Shown: positions 1 through 5,933 of the stretch, one piece after another | Position numbering within the stretch: position 1 is the stretch's first letter | Layout of the letters: each line of letters starts with the position of its first letter | Source: Yoonia sp. | Lineage (GTDB): Bacteria > Pseudomonadota > Alphaproteobacteria > Rhodobacterales > Rhodobacteraceae | Assembly: GCA_020627605.1 (NCBI GenBank) | Contig: JAHDGO010000006.1 | Location: forward strand, 1 to 20,547 | DNA length: 20,547 nt | Direction of reading: 5' to 3' | The notes under the pieces: model-generated | What the model was told of the DNA's origin: nothing | Databases searched by the model: none | The model's input: only the letters and a program-made list of their open reading frames with translations | Program-made: the position numbers and the translations under genes

Positions 1-750
1 GGCCGCGCAGGTCCCGGCCCATGTGCGAAAGGTCTTGGCAGTGACCCCATCGACCCCGGCCGCATCCGCCAGATAGGCGTTCAGCGCATCAGAGCTCAGG
101 GCCTGTGGTTGGTCATCATCATCGATCCAGGACAACAGGGTGGCACCGGGCAGATCGCTGATCTTGTCAAGGATGCGGGCCAGCTTGGCATCTGTCACCT
201 TGCGCCGGATTTTCTGACCGCCCTTGGCCTGATAGCGCAGGGCAATTTCGCTGCCGGACATGCTGATATGCTTGTTGCGCAGGGTCAGCGCGCCATAGCT
301 GCCGTTTTCGGCGACGTATTGCGGGTTGCCCACGCGCAGCGCGGTGCGGTCAATCAATGTGACAGCGGCGGCGAGGGCAAAGTCACGCTCGCCAGCGTCC
401 TCTTTCAAATCCGCCTCCACCCGGCGTCTGATGCGGGGTAAGGCGTGGCCAAAGGCTGGCAGATCATCGTATTTTGTCCGGGCACGGAAGGCCGTCCAGT
501 CAGGGTGATAGAGGTACTGTTTGCGCCCCCGGTCGTCGCGGCCAGTGGCCAGAAGGTGGCCGTTCTCAACCGGACACATCCAGACGTCCTCATAGGCTGG
601 CGGGACGGCCAAGGCGGCCAAACGCTTGCGTTCGGCCTGATCAGTGATCAAGGCGCCCGATGCATCCAGATAGGAAAAGCCACGCCCGCGCCGTTGGCGG
701 CTGAACCCCGGCTCTGTGTCCGGGAAATAGATCAGCCCGGCGGGCGTCAC
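1..750 (-). CDS. DNA topoisomerase IB, partial (C-terminus beyond window edge)
   Basis: Type IB (poxvirus/bacterial-like) DNA topoisomerase, which relaxes supercoils through a transient 3'-phosphotyrosyl link. The frame gives 250 residues without a stop and runs off the left edge. The N-terminal part has the family pattern of an aromatic-rich start, RKQYLYHPDW near residue 77 and DRTALRVGN at 134-142. The catalytic-domain segment AKGGQKIRRK lies near 175-184 and KTFRTWAGT at 239-247. The active-site Tyr expected further downstream is outside the window. I place the start at a GTG (750-748), because it overlaps the TGA of the DUF2945 gene as GTGA, a typical coupled junction, and because the family homology begins within a few residues of it. 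No separate promoter is seen, so expression probably depends on the EcfG-type promoter in front of the DUF2945 gene. That would place this topoisomerase in the general stress regulon (inference). The family assignment is strong. Confidence 0.93.
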   Translation of the reverse strand, partial: MTPAGLIYFPDTEPGFSRQRRGRGFSYLDASGALITDQAERKRLAALAVPPAYEDVWMCPVENGHLLATGRDDRGRKQYLYHPDWTAFRARTKYDDLPAFGHALPRIRRRVEADLKEDAGERDFALAAAVTLIDRTALRVGNPQYVAENGSYGALTLRNKHISMSGSEIALRYQAKGGQKIRRKVTDAKLARILDKISDLPGATLLSWIDDDDQPQALSSDALNAYLADAAGVDGVTAKTFRTWAGTCAA

Positions 751-959
751 GCCTTGCGCACCTCTGATGCGAGTTTCAGCACGCGGTCCCCGTCATCCTG
801 TTCGATGTCCAGTGCCGGATCATCGTCAGAGCCTTTGCGCTTCACCTCTGATCCCTTGATGGTGCGTGTGATCGTGCTGGTATGGGTGTCGGTCACCTCG
901 CCCTTGGCGGTGCCGTTGCCCCAGTCCCATTCCACTTTGTCGCCTTTTTGATAGGCCAT
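747..959 (-). CDS. DUF2945 / HVA1-type TUDOR-like small protein
   Basis: A 70-aa soluble protein with the compact beta-rich pattern of the DUF2945 (hypervirulence-associated TUDOR domain) family: a KGDKVEWDWGNG opening, then KGEVTDTHTSTITRTIKGSEV, then a charged tail ending in LASEVRKA. Members of this family are small and their biochemical role is not established. An ATG 15 bp further upstream (974) is possible. I chose 959 because GGAGG lies five bases before it, and because the upstream ATG would sit almost at the predicted transcription start of the EcfG-type promoter at 988-1012. The stop overlaps the GTG start of the topoisomerase IB gene by 4 bp, so the two form an operon. A stress-related function fits the promoter but is inferred. 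Confidence 0.88.
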   Translation of the reverse strand: MAYQKGDKVEWDWGNGTAKGEVTDTHTSTITRTIKGSEVKRKGSDDDPALDIEQDDGDRVLKLASEVRKA

Positions 960-987
960 GTGCCCCTCCGTCATGTTGTTTGGGACG

Positions 988-1012
988 AACGTCGATGGCG
1001 GGCTTTCGTTCC
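988..1012 (-). promoter_or_regulatory. EcfG-type promoter for DUF2945-topoisomerase IB
   Basis: Read on the minus strand, GGAAC (1012-1008) is followed by 16 bases and then CGTT (991-988), an exact match to the alphaproteobacterial EcfG consensus GGAAC-N16/17-CGTT. The element begins immediately after the stop codon of the DUF2254 gene and lies about 30 bp before the DUF2945 ATG, where a promoter should be. Its use by EcfG is inferred. Confidence 0.8.
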
Positions 1013-2266
1013 TCAGTCCGCGGGGGTGAGTTTTTCCAGTTCTTCTTCGATGAGGGGTCTTTCGTCAGGTTGTGCGACCTCGGCAAGGTTGGTCAGCAAC
1101 GTTTTGGCATGCGCCAGCACCATGGCATCGGGCCTGATGTATTGGCGGCAAAGCGGGAAAGTAGCGGCGAAGAGTGACTTGAACGTCAGGTGATCGAACC
1201 TGACGCGGGGCATGTCGGGGGCCTGCAACCCCTTCTTATAGGTGCTGGCCACAGTCAGGCCCGCGGCCATGCGGTTCAGGCAGTCAATCGCGGTGTAGGG
1301 GTCATTGACGCCGGGGGACAGCGCGCGGGCCACCATCTCTACCAGCTGTGCGCCCAGAAATGTGGGGTTCTGGTTTTCTGTCTTGCTGATCCCGACCGCA
1401 TAGCAGGCAGAAAGCGCTGTTTGATCGTCGTCTGACAGCGGATCATCGGACCAAACGTGAAACACCTCTGTTGTAGATGTCAGGAAGTCGCCGACGGCGG
1501 CCTCTAGTGTGACGAACCAGTTGTTATCCTCTGCCAGCTTTTCCAGAAGGGTGAAATTGATGGTCTGGATATAGCCGGTTGTGTCCGCCGCGATCACGCT
1601 GTCCGGTCTGCGATCAGGTAAGGCGGTGGGCCCCTCTTGCGGGCTGTCGCTGTCGCGGTCGTCAATCAGGGTGCGGATCTGATCCTCAAGCGTCAGGCCG
1701 ATACCTGCGGCAATGCGAGTGACGTTGATGGTCTCTGGCACATGGTGGATGAAATAGATCAGCGTGAAGACACAGACCAGCGACAGAAACACGGCCATGA
1801 TCAGCGAGTACTGCGGGACGTATTGCGCCACCCCATCATCGATGCCGTCCTGAACCGTGCGCAATACAACCAATGCGTAGACAAAGGTCGCGATCAGGAT
1901 GCCGAGGCTCCACTGATTGCCGCGGTCCCGCATGAAGTTGCCGATCAGGCGTGGACCGAAATTGCCGGCAGCAAAGGACACGGCGACCAAGGTCATGGAA
2001 AACATCACACCAGTGACGCCAATGATTGACTGCGCAATGACAGATAGGGTCGCCCGGGCGCCATCTGCCTGCGTGTCGACAAATGTGTCCGGCAGCCCAA
2101 GCGGCAGGTCGTCGGCATGTGTGTCGATCCAGCCCATCACCCCAGCAAGCCCAAGCCCCGCAAAGACCAGCACACTCGGCAGAAACCAATAACTGGCGCG
2201 AATATCCTGTACCAGTTTGAGGATGTAAGCTCGTTTCCCGAGGCCCAAACGTGTTTTGTTAGCCAA
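1013..2266 (-). CDS. DUF2254 family inner-membrane protein
   Basis: A 417-aa predicted membrane protein of the DUF2254 family, of unknown molecular function. Four hydrophobic helices lie in the N-terminal half (roughly residues 26-47, 76-100, 118-137 and 153-176). The second carries the family-like GVMFSMTLVAVSFAAGNFGPR segment, with an abundance of small residues. The C-terminal half is soluble and includes LSPGVNDPYTAIDCLNRM near residues 315-333, a conserved block of the family. The start is a TTG preceded by a purine-rich GGGTGGGAA. Another TTG lies six codons further in, so the first few residues are uncertain. The gene faces away from the PLDc_N gene across about 150 bp. I found no exact EcfG element in front of it. 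Its product might form or gate a channel, but the sequence alone does not show that. Confidence 0.85.
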   Translation of the reverse strand: MANKTRLGLGKRAYILKLVQDIRASYWFLPSVLVFAGLGLAGVMGWIDTHADDLPLGLPDTFVDTQADGARATLSVIAQSIIGVTGVMFSMTLVAVSFAAGNFGPRLIGNFMRDRGNQWSLGILIATFVYALVVLRTVQDGIDDGVAQYVPQYSLIMAVFLSLVCVFTLIYFIHHVPETINVTRIAAGIGLTLEDQIRTLIDDRDSDSPQEGPTALPDRRPDSVIAADTTGYIQTINFTLLEKLAEDNNWFVTLEAAVGDFLTSTTEVFHVWSDDPLSDDDQTALSACYAVGISKTENQNPTFLGAQLVEMVARALSPGVNDPYTAIDCLNRMAAGLTVASTYKKGLQAPDMPRVRFDHLTFKSLFAATFPLCRQYIRPDAMVLAHAKTLLTNLAEVAQPDERPLIEEELEKLTPAD

Positions 2267-2354
2267 ATTCCCACCCTTCTCAGCGATCCCGCCACGCTAG
2301 GTCTGTGGCTGCAGGAGTGCAACTTAGGCCAAAGCACCCTGATGCAAATGGTGG

Positions 2355-2380
2355 GGAACCTTTTGCGGGGGTTACGCATT
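2355..2380 (+). promoter_or_regulatory. Weak EcfG-like promoter for the PLDc_N gene
   Basis: GGAAC (2355-2359) is followed by 17 bases and CATT (2377-2380), one mismatch from CGTT. It lies 37 bp before the ATG of the small PLDc_N protein, in a region where neighbouring genes have exact EcfG elements. The mismatch and the longer spacer make this tentative. Confidence 0.35.
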
Positions 2381-2416
2381 GTTAAACCAAGCAACCGTGA
2401 AACGGAGGAAGTTATT

Positions 2417-2605
2417 ATGGAATATGCAGGTATTGGTGGATTGATCATTCTGGCCCTGAACATCTGGGCCATTGTCTCAATCATCGGCTCTTCTGCCTCG
2501 ACGGGCAGCAAGGTGCTGTGGACACTGCTGGTTCTGGTACTGCCGGTCATCGGCTTTATCATCTGGCTGATCGCTGGTCCACGTGGTGGCGCGGTCACGG
2601 CGTAA
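2417..2605 (+). CDS. PLDc_N domain small membrane protein (62 aa)
   Basis: A 62-aa protein consisting almost only of two transmembrane helices (about residues 6-24 and 33-54), ending in IIWLIAGPRGG. This matches the PLDc_N module, the membrane anchor normally found at the N-terminus of cardiolipin synthases and related phospholipase D enzymes, here without any catalytic domain. The start at 2417 has a very strong ribosome site, CGGAGGAA, seven bases before the ATG. A rho-independent terminator follows 15 bp after the stop, so it is probably a single-gene unit. A separate phospholipase D-like enzyme without such an anchor is encoded 1.8 kb away on the other strand. A functional link between the two is speculative. 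Confidence 0.85.
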   Translation: MEYAGIGGLIILALNIWAIVSIIGSSASTGSKVLWTLLVLVLPVIGFIIWLIAGPRGGAVTA

Positions 2606-2620
2606 CCAGACAACATTAAC

Positions 2621-2658
2621 AAAAACTGGCGCGTCACTTCTGGCGCGCCAGTTTTTTT
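2621..2658 (+). terminator. Rho-independent terminator after the PLDc_N gene
   Basis: A 13-bp perfect stem (2621-2633 with 2644-2656, arms AAAAACTGGCGCG and its complement) with a 10-base loop is followed by a run of eight T in total (2651-2658 overlaps the arm). The A run opposite means it could also act on the minus strand. It ends only 15 bp before the ATG of the DUF202 gene. Confidence 0.9.
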
Positions 2659-2673
2659 GTGCGATGATGCCCC

Positions 2674-3048
2674 ATGTCGCAGTCAGATAACGCCAAAAGC
2701 ACATCAGCCGAACAGCGGACCGATTGGGCCGAAGATCGGACCCTTCTGGCCAATGAGCGCACGTTTGCGTCGTGGATGCGAACGGGTATGGCCTGTGTCG
2801 GTGTGGCGCTGGGCCTCAAGGCTGTATTTGGATCAACAGAACATCCGCTGATCGCCAAGGCTGTGGCAGAGCTGTTCATTCTGACAGCGGTGATTATCTT
2901 TGGATCTGCCACGCGGCGTAGCTATCAGGCTCAAAAGCGTATTGATGCCCACGATACCAACGCACAATCACATATGGGGATGGTCTATGTTGCGGCCTCG
3001 CTGACCGTTGGTGCGGTCGCGGCCGGCGTTATTCTATGGCTGCTCTAA
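2674..3048 (+). CDS. DUF202 (YidH-type) membrane protein
   Basis: A 124-aa inner-membrane protein of the DUF202 family, of unknown function. The family signature is present at residues 22-39 (LLANERTFASWMRTGMAC), followed by three hydrophobic stretches (about 38-52, 64-82 and 100-124). The N-terminal 20 residues are hydrophilic. An upstream GTG in the same frame is closed off by a TGA, so the ATG at 2674 is the earliest start. It has no recognisable Shine-Dalgarno sequence and sits 15 bp behind a strong terminator, leaving no obvious room for a promoter of its own. It may be expressed by read-through from the PLDc_N unit or from a promoter embedded in that region. It converges with the minus-strand gene at 3097-3276. 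Confidence 0.87.
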   Translation: MSQSDNAKSTSAEQRTDWAEDRTLLANERTFASWMRTGMACVGVALGLKAVFGSTEHPLIAKAVAELFILTAVIIFGSATRRSYQAQKRIDAHDTNAQSHMGMVYVAASLTVGAVAAGVILWLL

Positions 3049-3066
3049 AGTGTTCATTGAATGGCA

Positions 3067-3090
3067 AAGGGCGCCGCGATGGGCGCCCTT
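3067..3090. terminator. Hairpin between convergent genes
   Basis: A 9-bp perfect GC-rich stem (3067-3075 with 3082-3090, arm AAGGGCGCC) and a 6-base loop lie between the stops of the DUF202 gene and the convergent 59-aa gene. No T run follows on the plus strand (TTCGGC). It is probably a bidirectional termination or mRNA-end hairpin. Termination strength cannot be judged. Confidence 0.6.
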
Positions 3091-3096
3091 CGGCTC

Positions 3097-3276
3097 TTAG
3101 TTGTCTGCGGCGGCCTCTGCCGGGCTGACGGCGGTTGGGTTGTCAGACTGGTAAGCCGTCCAGATCAGGAAGCCGACAAAAAGCACGGCGGCCCAGATCA
3201 ATGACACGGCGATGCCATACATCGGGCCACGATGGCGTTTTGCTTGCTTTTCAATATTTGTTTCCGAAGCGGACAA
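3097..3276 (-). CDS. Small single-helix membrane protein, unknown function (59 aa)
   Basis: A 59-aa protein with a basic N-terminal stretch (KQAKRHRGPMYG), one transmembrane helix (about residues 20-40, ending GFLIWTAYQS) and a short acidic, Ala-rich tail. I do not recognise a named family. Short proteins of this layout are common in alphaproteobacteria. The frame is open upstream to in-frame ATGs at 3333 and 3384, but I chose the TTG at 3276. AAGGAG (3288-3283) lies six bases before it, and an exact EcfG-type promoter at 3307-3331 would start transcription downstream of the ATG alternatives. It is divergent from the AI-2E family permease gene and probably belongs to the general stress regulon (inference). 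Confidence 0.75.
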   Translation of the reverse strand: MSASETNIEKQAKRHRGPMYGIAVSLIWAAVLFVGFLIWTAYQSDNPTAVSPAEAAADN

Positions 3277-3306
3277 GGCTTTCTCCTTTTCATTGCTTGA
3301 AAGATC

Positions 3307-3331
3307 AACGTGGTTGATGACAAATCGTTCC
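3307..3331 (-). promoter_or_regulatory. EcfG-type promoter for the 59-aa membrane protein
   Basis: On the minus strand GGAAC (3331-3327), 16 bases, then CGTT (3310-3307): an exact EcfG consensus. It lies about 30 bp before the TTG start, with the ribosome site in between. Its -35 box is only 8 bp from the -35 box of an opposite-facing copy at 3340. Confidence 0.82.
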
Positions 3332-3339
3332 ATAGCCAC

Positions 3340-3364
3340 GGAACCGGGCGCCATCCTGCGCGTT
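3340..3364 (+). promoter_or_regulatory. EcfG-type promoter for the AI-2E family permease
   Basis: GGAAC (3340-3344), 16 bases, CGTT (3361-3364): an exact EcfG consensus on the plus strand, 20 bp before the permease ATG. The leader would be short but still includes the GAAGGA ribosome site at 3372-3377. It supports the start at 3385 over any start further upstream in the same frame. Confidence 0.82.
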
Positions 3365-3384
3365 GTCGGGTGAAGGATCATCAC

Positions 3385-4428
3385 ATGCGTCTCACCGTTC
3401 AGTCAGGGTGTCTGCTTGTACTGACAGTCATTGTCAGTCTGGTCGCCCTGCATCAGGCCCGCGATCTGCTGGCCCCTGTCGTGTCGGCGTTCCTGTTGGG
3501 TGTCGTCATGACCCCGCTTTCCGATCTTTGGGACAAGCTGCGCGTGCCTGCGGCTGTTGCGGCTTTCTTGTCCGTGCTGCTGGCTGTTGCCGCGCTCTTT
3601 CTGCTTGTGTTGCTGCTGGAACCCTACATTTCACAGGCCATTCAACAGGGGCCGGTCATCAGGGCGGAATTGCGTGAAACCGTCAATGAATTGCGCCGCG
3701 TCCTGCAGGGACTGGAACGCATTTCAGAGGAAGTGGCCGCAGCAATTGAACCGGACGGTGCCGGCAGCGGCGCTGGCGAGGGTGGTGAAGATGATGCCAT
3801 GAAGTTGCCCACGCTGACCGATGCGTTGTTCTATGCGCCGCAGTTTCTGGCCCAGTTCCTGATCTTCACCGGCACACTCTATTTCTTTCTGCTGGCCAGA
3901 AATGCCGTCTATGATTGGTTGAGCCGTTCTATCAAGCCATTGACGCAGTCTGATCTGGCCCGCGCGGCCAAGCAGGTCTCGCTTTACGTTCTAACGATCT
4001 CTGCCATCAACCTCAGCTTTGGCGCGCTGGTGGCCGTGGCCATGCACCTGATCGGGATGCCGTCACCCATTGTCTGGGGCCTCTTGGCCTTTGTGCTGAA
4101 CTTTGTGCTGTATCTTGGGCCCGCGCTTCTGATTGCCATGTTGACGGTCACCGGGATTGTCGTCTTTGAGGGGGCGACAAGTTTTCTGCCGCCCGCCCTT
4201 TACATCGCGATGAACGCGACCGAGGCGCAGTTCGTCACGCCCACGTTGGTCGGCAGAAGCCTGTCGGTGAACCCTCTGCTGGTGTTCCTGTCACTGGTTT
4301 TCTGGCTGTGGCTATGGGGGCCGATTGGCGGGATTATCGCAATTCCGCTGCTGATCTGGACGATCACGGTGTTCAAAGGGGCAACTGGTGCTCAGGCCAT
4401 TTCGGCAGGCACGCCCGGCAAGGGCTGA
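3385..4428 (+). CDS. AI-2E family (PerM/YdiK-type) transporter
   Basis: A 347-aa polytopic inner-membrane protein of the AI-2E transporter/PerM family (PF01594). Members export small molecules or act as Na+/H+ antiporters, and the substrate cannot be read from sequence. Helices are seen at about residues 8-26, 30-48, 55-75, 150-172 and 205-290, plus the family-typical C-terminal block LSVNPLLVFLSLVFWLWLWG with GPIGGIIAIPLL (about 300-330). A soluble loop between the early and middle helices contains a Gly/Ala/Glu-rich insertion (GAGSGAGEGGEDD). The ATG at 3385 has GAAGGA seven bases upstream. The longer frame reaching back to 3310 would cross the predicted promoter. The last 37 bp overlap the end of the convergent phospholipase D gene. 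An exact EcfG-type promoter suggests stress induction. Confidence 0.9.
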   Translation: MRLTVQSGCLLVLTVIVSLVALHQARDLLAPVVSAFLLGVVMTPLSDLWDKLRVPAAVAAFLSVLLAVAALFLLVLLLEPYISQAIQQGPVIRAELRETVNELRRVLQGLERISEEVAAAIEPDGAGSGAGEGGEDDAMKLPTLTDALFYAPQFLAQFLIFTGTLYFFLLARNAVYDWLSRSIKPLTQSDLARAAKQVSLYVLTISAINLSFGALVAVAMHLIGMPSPIVWGLLAFVLNFVLYLGPALLIAMLTVTGIVVFEGATSFLPPALYIAMNATEAQFVTPTLVGRSLSVNPLLVFLSLVFWLWLWGPIGGIIAIPLLIWTITVFKGATGAQAISAGTPGKG

Positions 4429-5933
4429 GCATCCTTGCGACCAGCCTCTGCCAGATAGGGCAGCACAAACCCTTTCCGATCTTCTGGCTTTGCGCGGGCA
4501 TTGGATGCAGCGCGTTGCGCCCAGGCCTGGCAGGCTGTGTGGTTATCAAAAAACTCTGACCCGGCGTCATCAACCAGCCAATGGGCAAAGCATTTCTGCT
4601 TGATCTGTGCGACCTCTTCCAGTGTCTCGGTTTTCACCCCGGCCTCTGTGTCCCAACGCAGACTGCGCCCGTTCAGATTGGCCGAAGAGATAATGCCGGT
4701 GTGATCGTCAAAAAGAGACACTTTTGCATGCAGGTAGATGATGGGCGCGCCAAAATGCGTGTCGCGCCCGTCAGTGTCATGGCGGCGCGGCTGGGCCGGT
4801 GCCCCGATGAACATGCGCTCGCCAAAGGCGTCCTGGGCGATATCGATGCATTTTGCCTGCAGGTGTTCGCCGAACTTCGTGTCGGGGCCCCAGCTGTCTT
4901 GAAAGGCGATCTCTTCCGGGGCGGCGGGCAGCATCATGACCATGGTCAGCGATGGAACGGTGCGGGCACGTTCCGCCAAATGGCGGGCCAGCGCCTCATT
5001 GCGGAAAAACTGGCTTTCGAAATAGAACATCTCTTCGGTGGCGTTGATGGCATCGCGATGGGCTTGCGCAATTTCCTGCACCATTTCCCGCGGTGACAGA
5101 TAGGGCAGGGCGATGCGGCGCTTGGCCGACAAGGTTCGCAGCAGTTTTTTGGGCTGATGCGTGTCGCGGCCCGAAAATTCATCTTCCATACGTTGCAGAT
5201 GGGTGTCTGCCTCTTGCGCGATGGGGCCGCTGACAAGCACCTGAACATCGTGCCATGTCCCTTCGCCGGGCTGCTGATGTTTGGGCGTGTCATAGCGGCG
5301 GTCGTTCAGATCCAACCCGCCAATATAAAGACGCGCCTTGTCAAAGACGGCCAGTTTCTGGTGGTGGGTGACGGGCACCAGCGGCGGCGGCGGGAACCGG
5401 CGCGGTCTGAGGGTGCCGCCCACGCGTTTCGTCAGGTCCCGCACGCGGGGTGCGTTTTCCAATAACTCTTCCGTCGTGATGTTCTGGTCATCGGTGATAC
5501 GGGTGATCTGGTCGCCGATTTCTTTTACCGACCGGGGCCAGAGCACGATGCGCGGCAACAGCCCGACACGGGCAGGGTGCATCGCGACACGCACCGACAG
5601 GTTTTCGGGATGATTTGATGCCTCGCCCGCCGCAACAAAGGCACGTAGGCATTGCCATGCATAAAGATGCATGTTCATGCGCACCACCGGATCGAAGTCC
5701 GTCAGGATCATCGAGATTTTGACGCCGCGGTTCAGCGTATGCACCAGCAGGTCGAACCAGTCCGTTCCATGCTGGCGCGCCGCGTCAGAGCGCAGTTTCG
5801 TCCAGGGATCAAAGATACGGAAACCGGCGCGAATTTCCTGTTTTGCTGACAGGAACTCTTGTTCCAGCCGGCTGAACGCCTGACCGGCGGTGATCAGCAC
5901 ATCGAATGTGCGCGATGTGTCACTCTCGGTCAA
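4392..5933 (-). CDS. Phospholipase D-like enzyme with two HKD motifs
   Basis: A 513-aa member of the phospholipase D superfamily, which hydrolyses or transfers phosphodiester bonds, usually of phospholipids. Both catalytic HxKxxxxD motifs are intact: H191-x-K193-x4-D198 followed by IGGLDLN, and H402-x-K404-x4-D409 followed by IISSANLNGRSLRWDTE. This two-motif layout suits an active single-chain enzyme. No signal peptide or membrane helix is evident. I start it at a TTG (5933-5931), which overlaps the TGA of the histidine kinase gene as TTGA. The 63 residues that could be added upstream are just the kinase end read in another frame. It is the last gene of the nepR-ecfG-kinase operon, so it should be made with the stress sigma factor. 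Its 3' end overlaps the convergent permease gene by 37 bp. The substrate is unknown. Confidence 0.88.
   Translation of the reverse strand: MTESDTSRTFDVLITAGQAFSRLEQEFLSAKQEIRAGFRIFDPWTKLRSDAARQHGTDWFDLLVHTLNRGVKISMILTDFDPVVRMNMHLYAWQCLRAFVAAGEASNHPENLSVRVAMHPARVGLLPRIVLWPRSVKEIGDQITRITDDQNITTEELLENAPRVRDLTKRVGGTLRPRRFPPPPLVPVTHHQKLAVFDKARLYIGGLDLNDRRYDTPKHQQPGEGTWHDVQVLVSGPIAQEADTHLQRMEDEFSGRDTHQPKKLLRTLSAKRRIALPYLSPREMVQEIAQAHRDAINATEEMFYFESQFFRNEALARHLAERARTVPSLTMVMMLPAAPEEIAFQDSWGPDTKFGEHLQAKCIDIAQDAFGERMFIGAPAQPRRHDTDGRDTHFGAPIIYLHAKVSLFDDHTGIISSANLNGRSLRWDTEAGVKTETLEEVAQIKQKCFAHWLVDDAGSEFFDNHTACQAWAQRAASNARAKPEDRKGFVLPYLAEAGRKDAQPLPGVPAEMA

Noticed and set aside
3277..3384. Longer version of the 59-aa membrane protein starting at 3384 or 3333
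   Set aside because: Those ATGs lie upstream of the predicted transcription start from the exact EcfG promoter, and only the TTG at 3276 has a good ribosome site.
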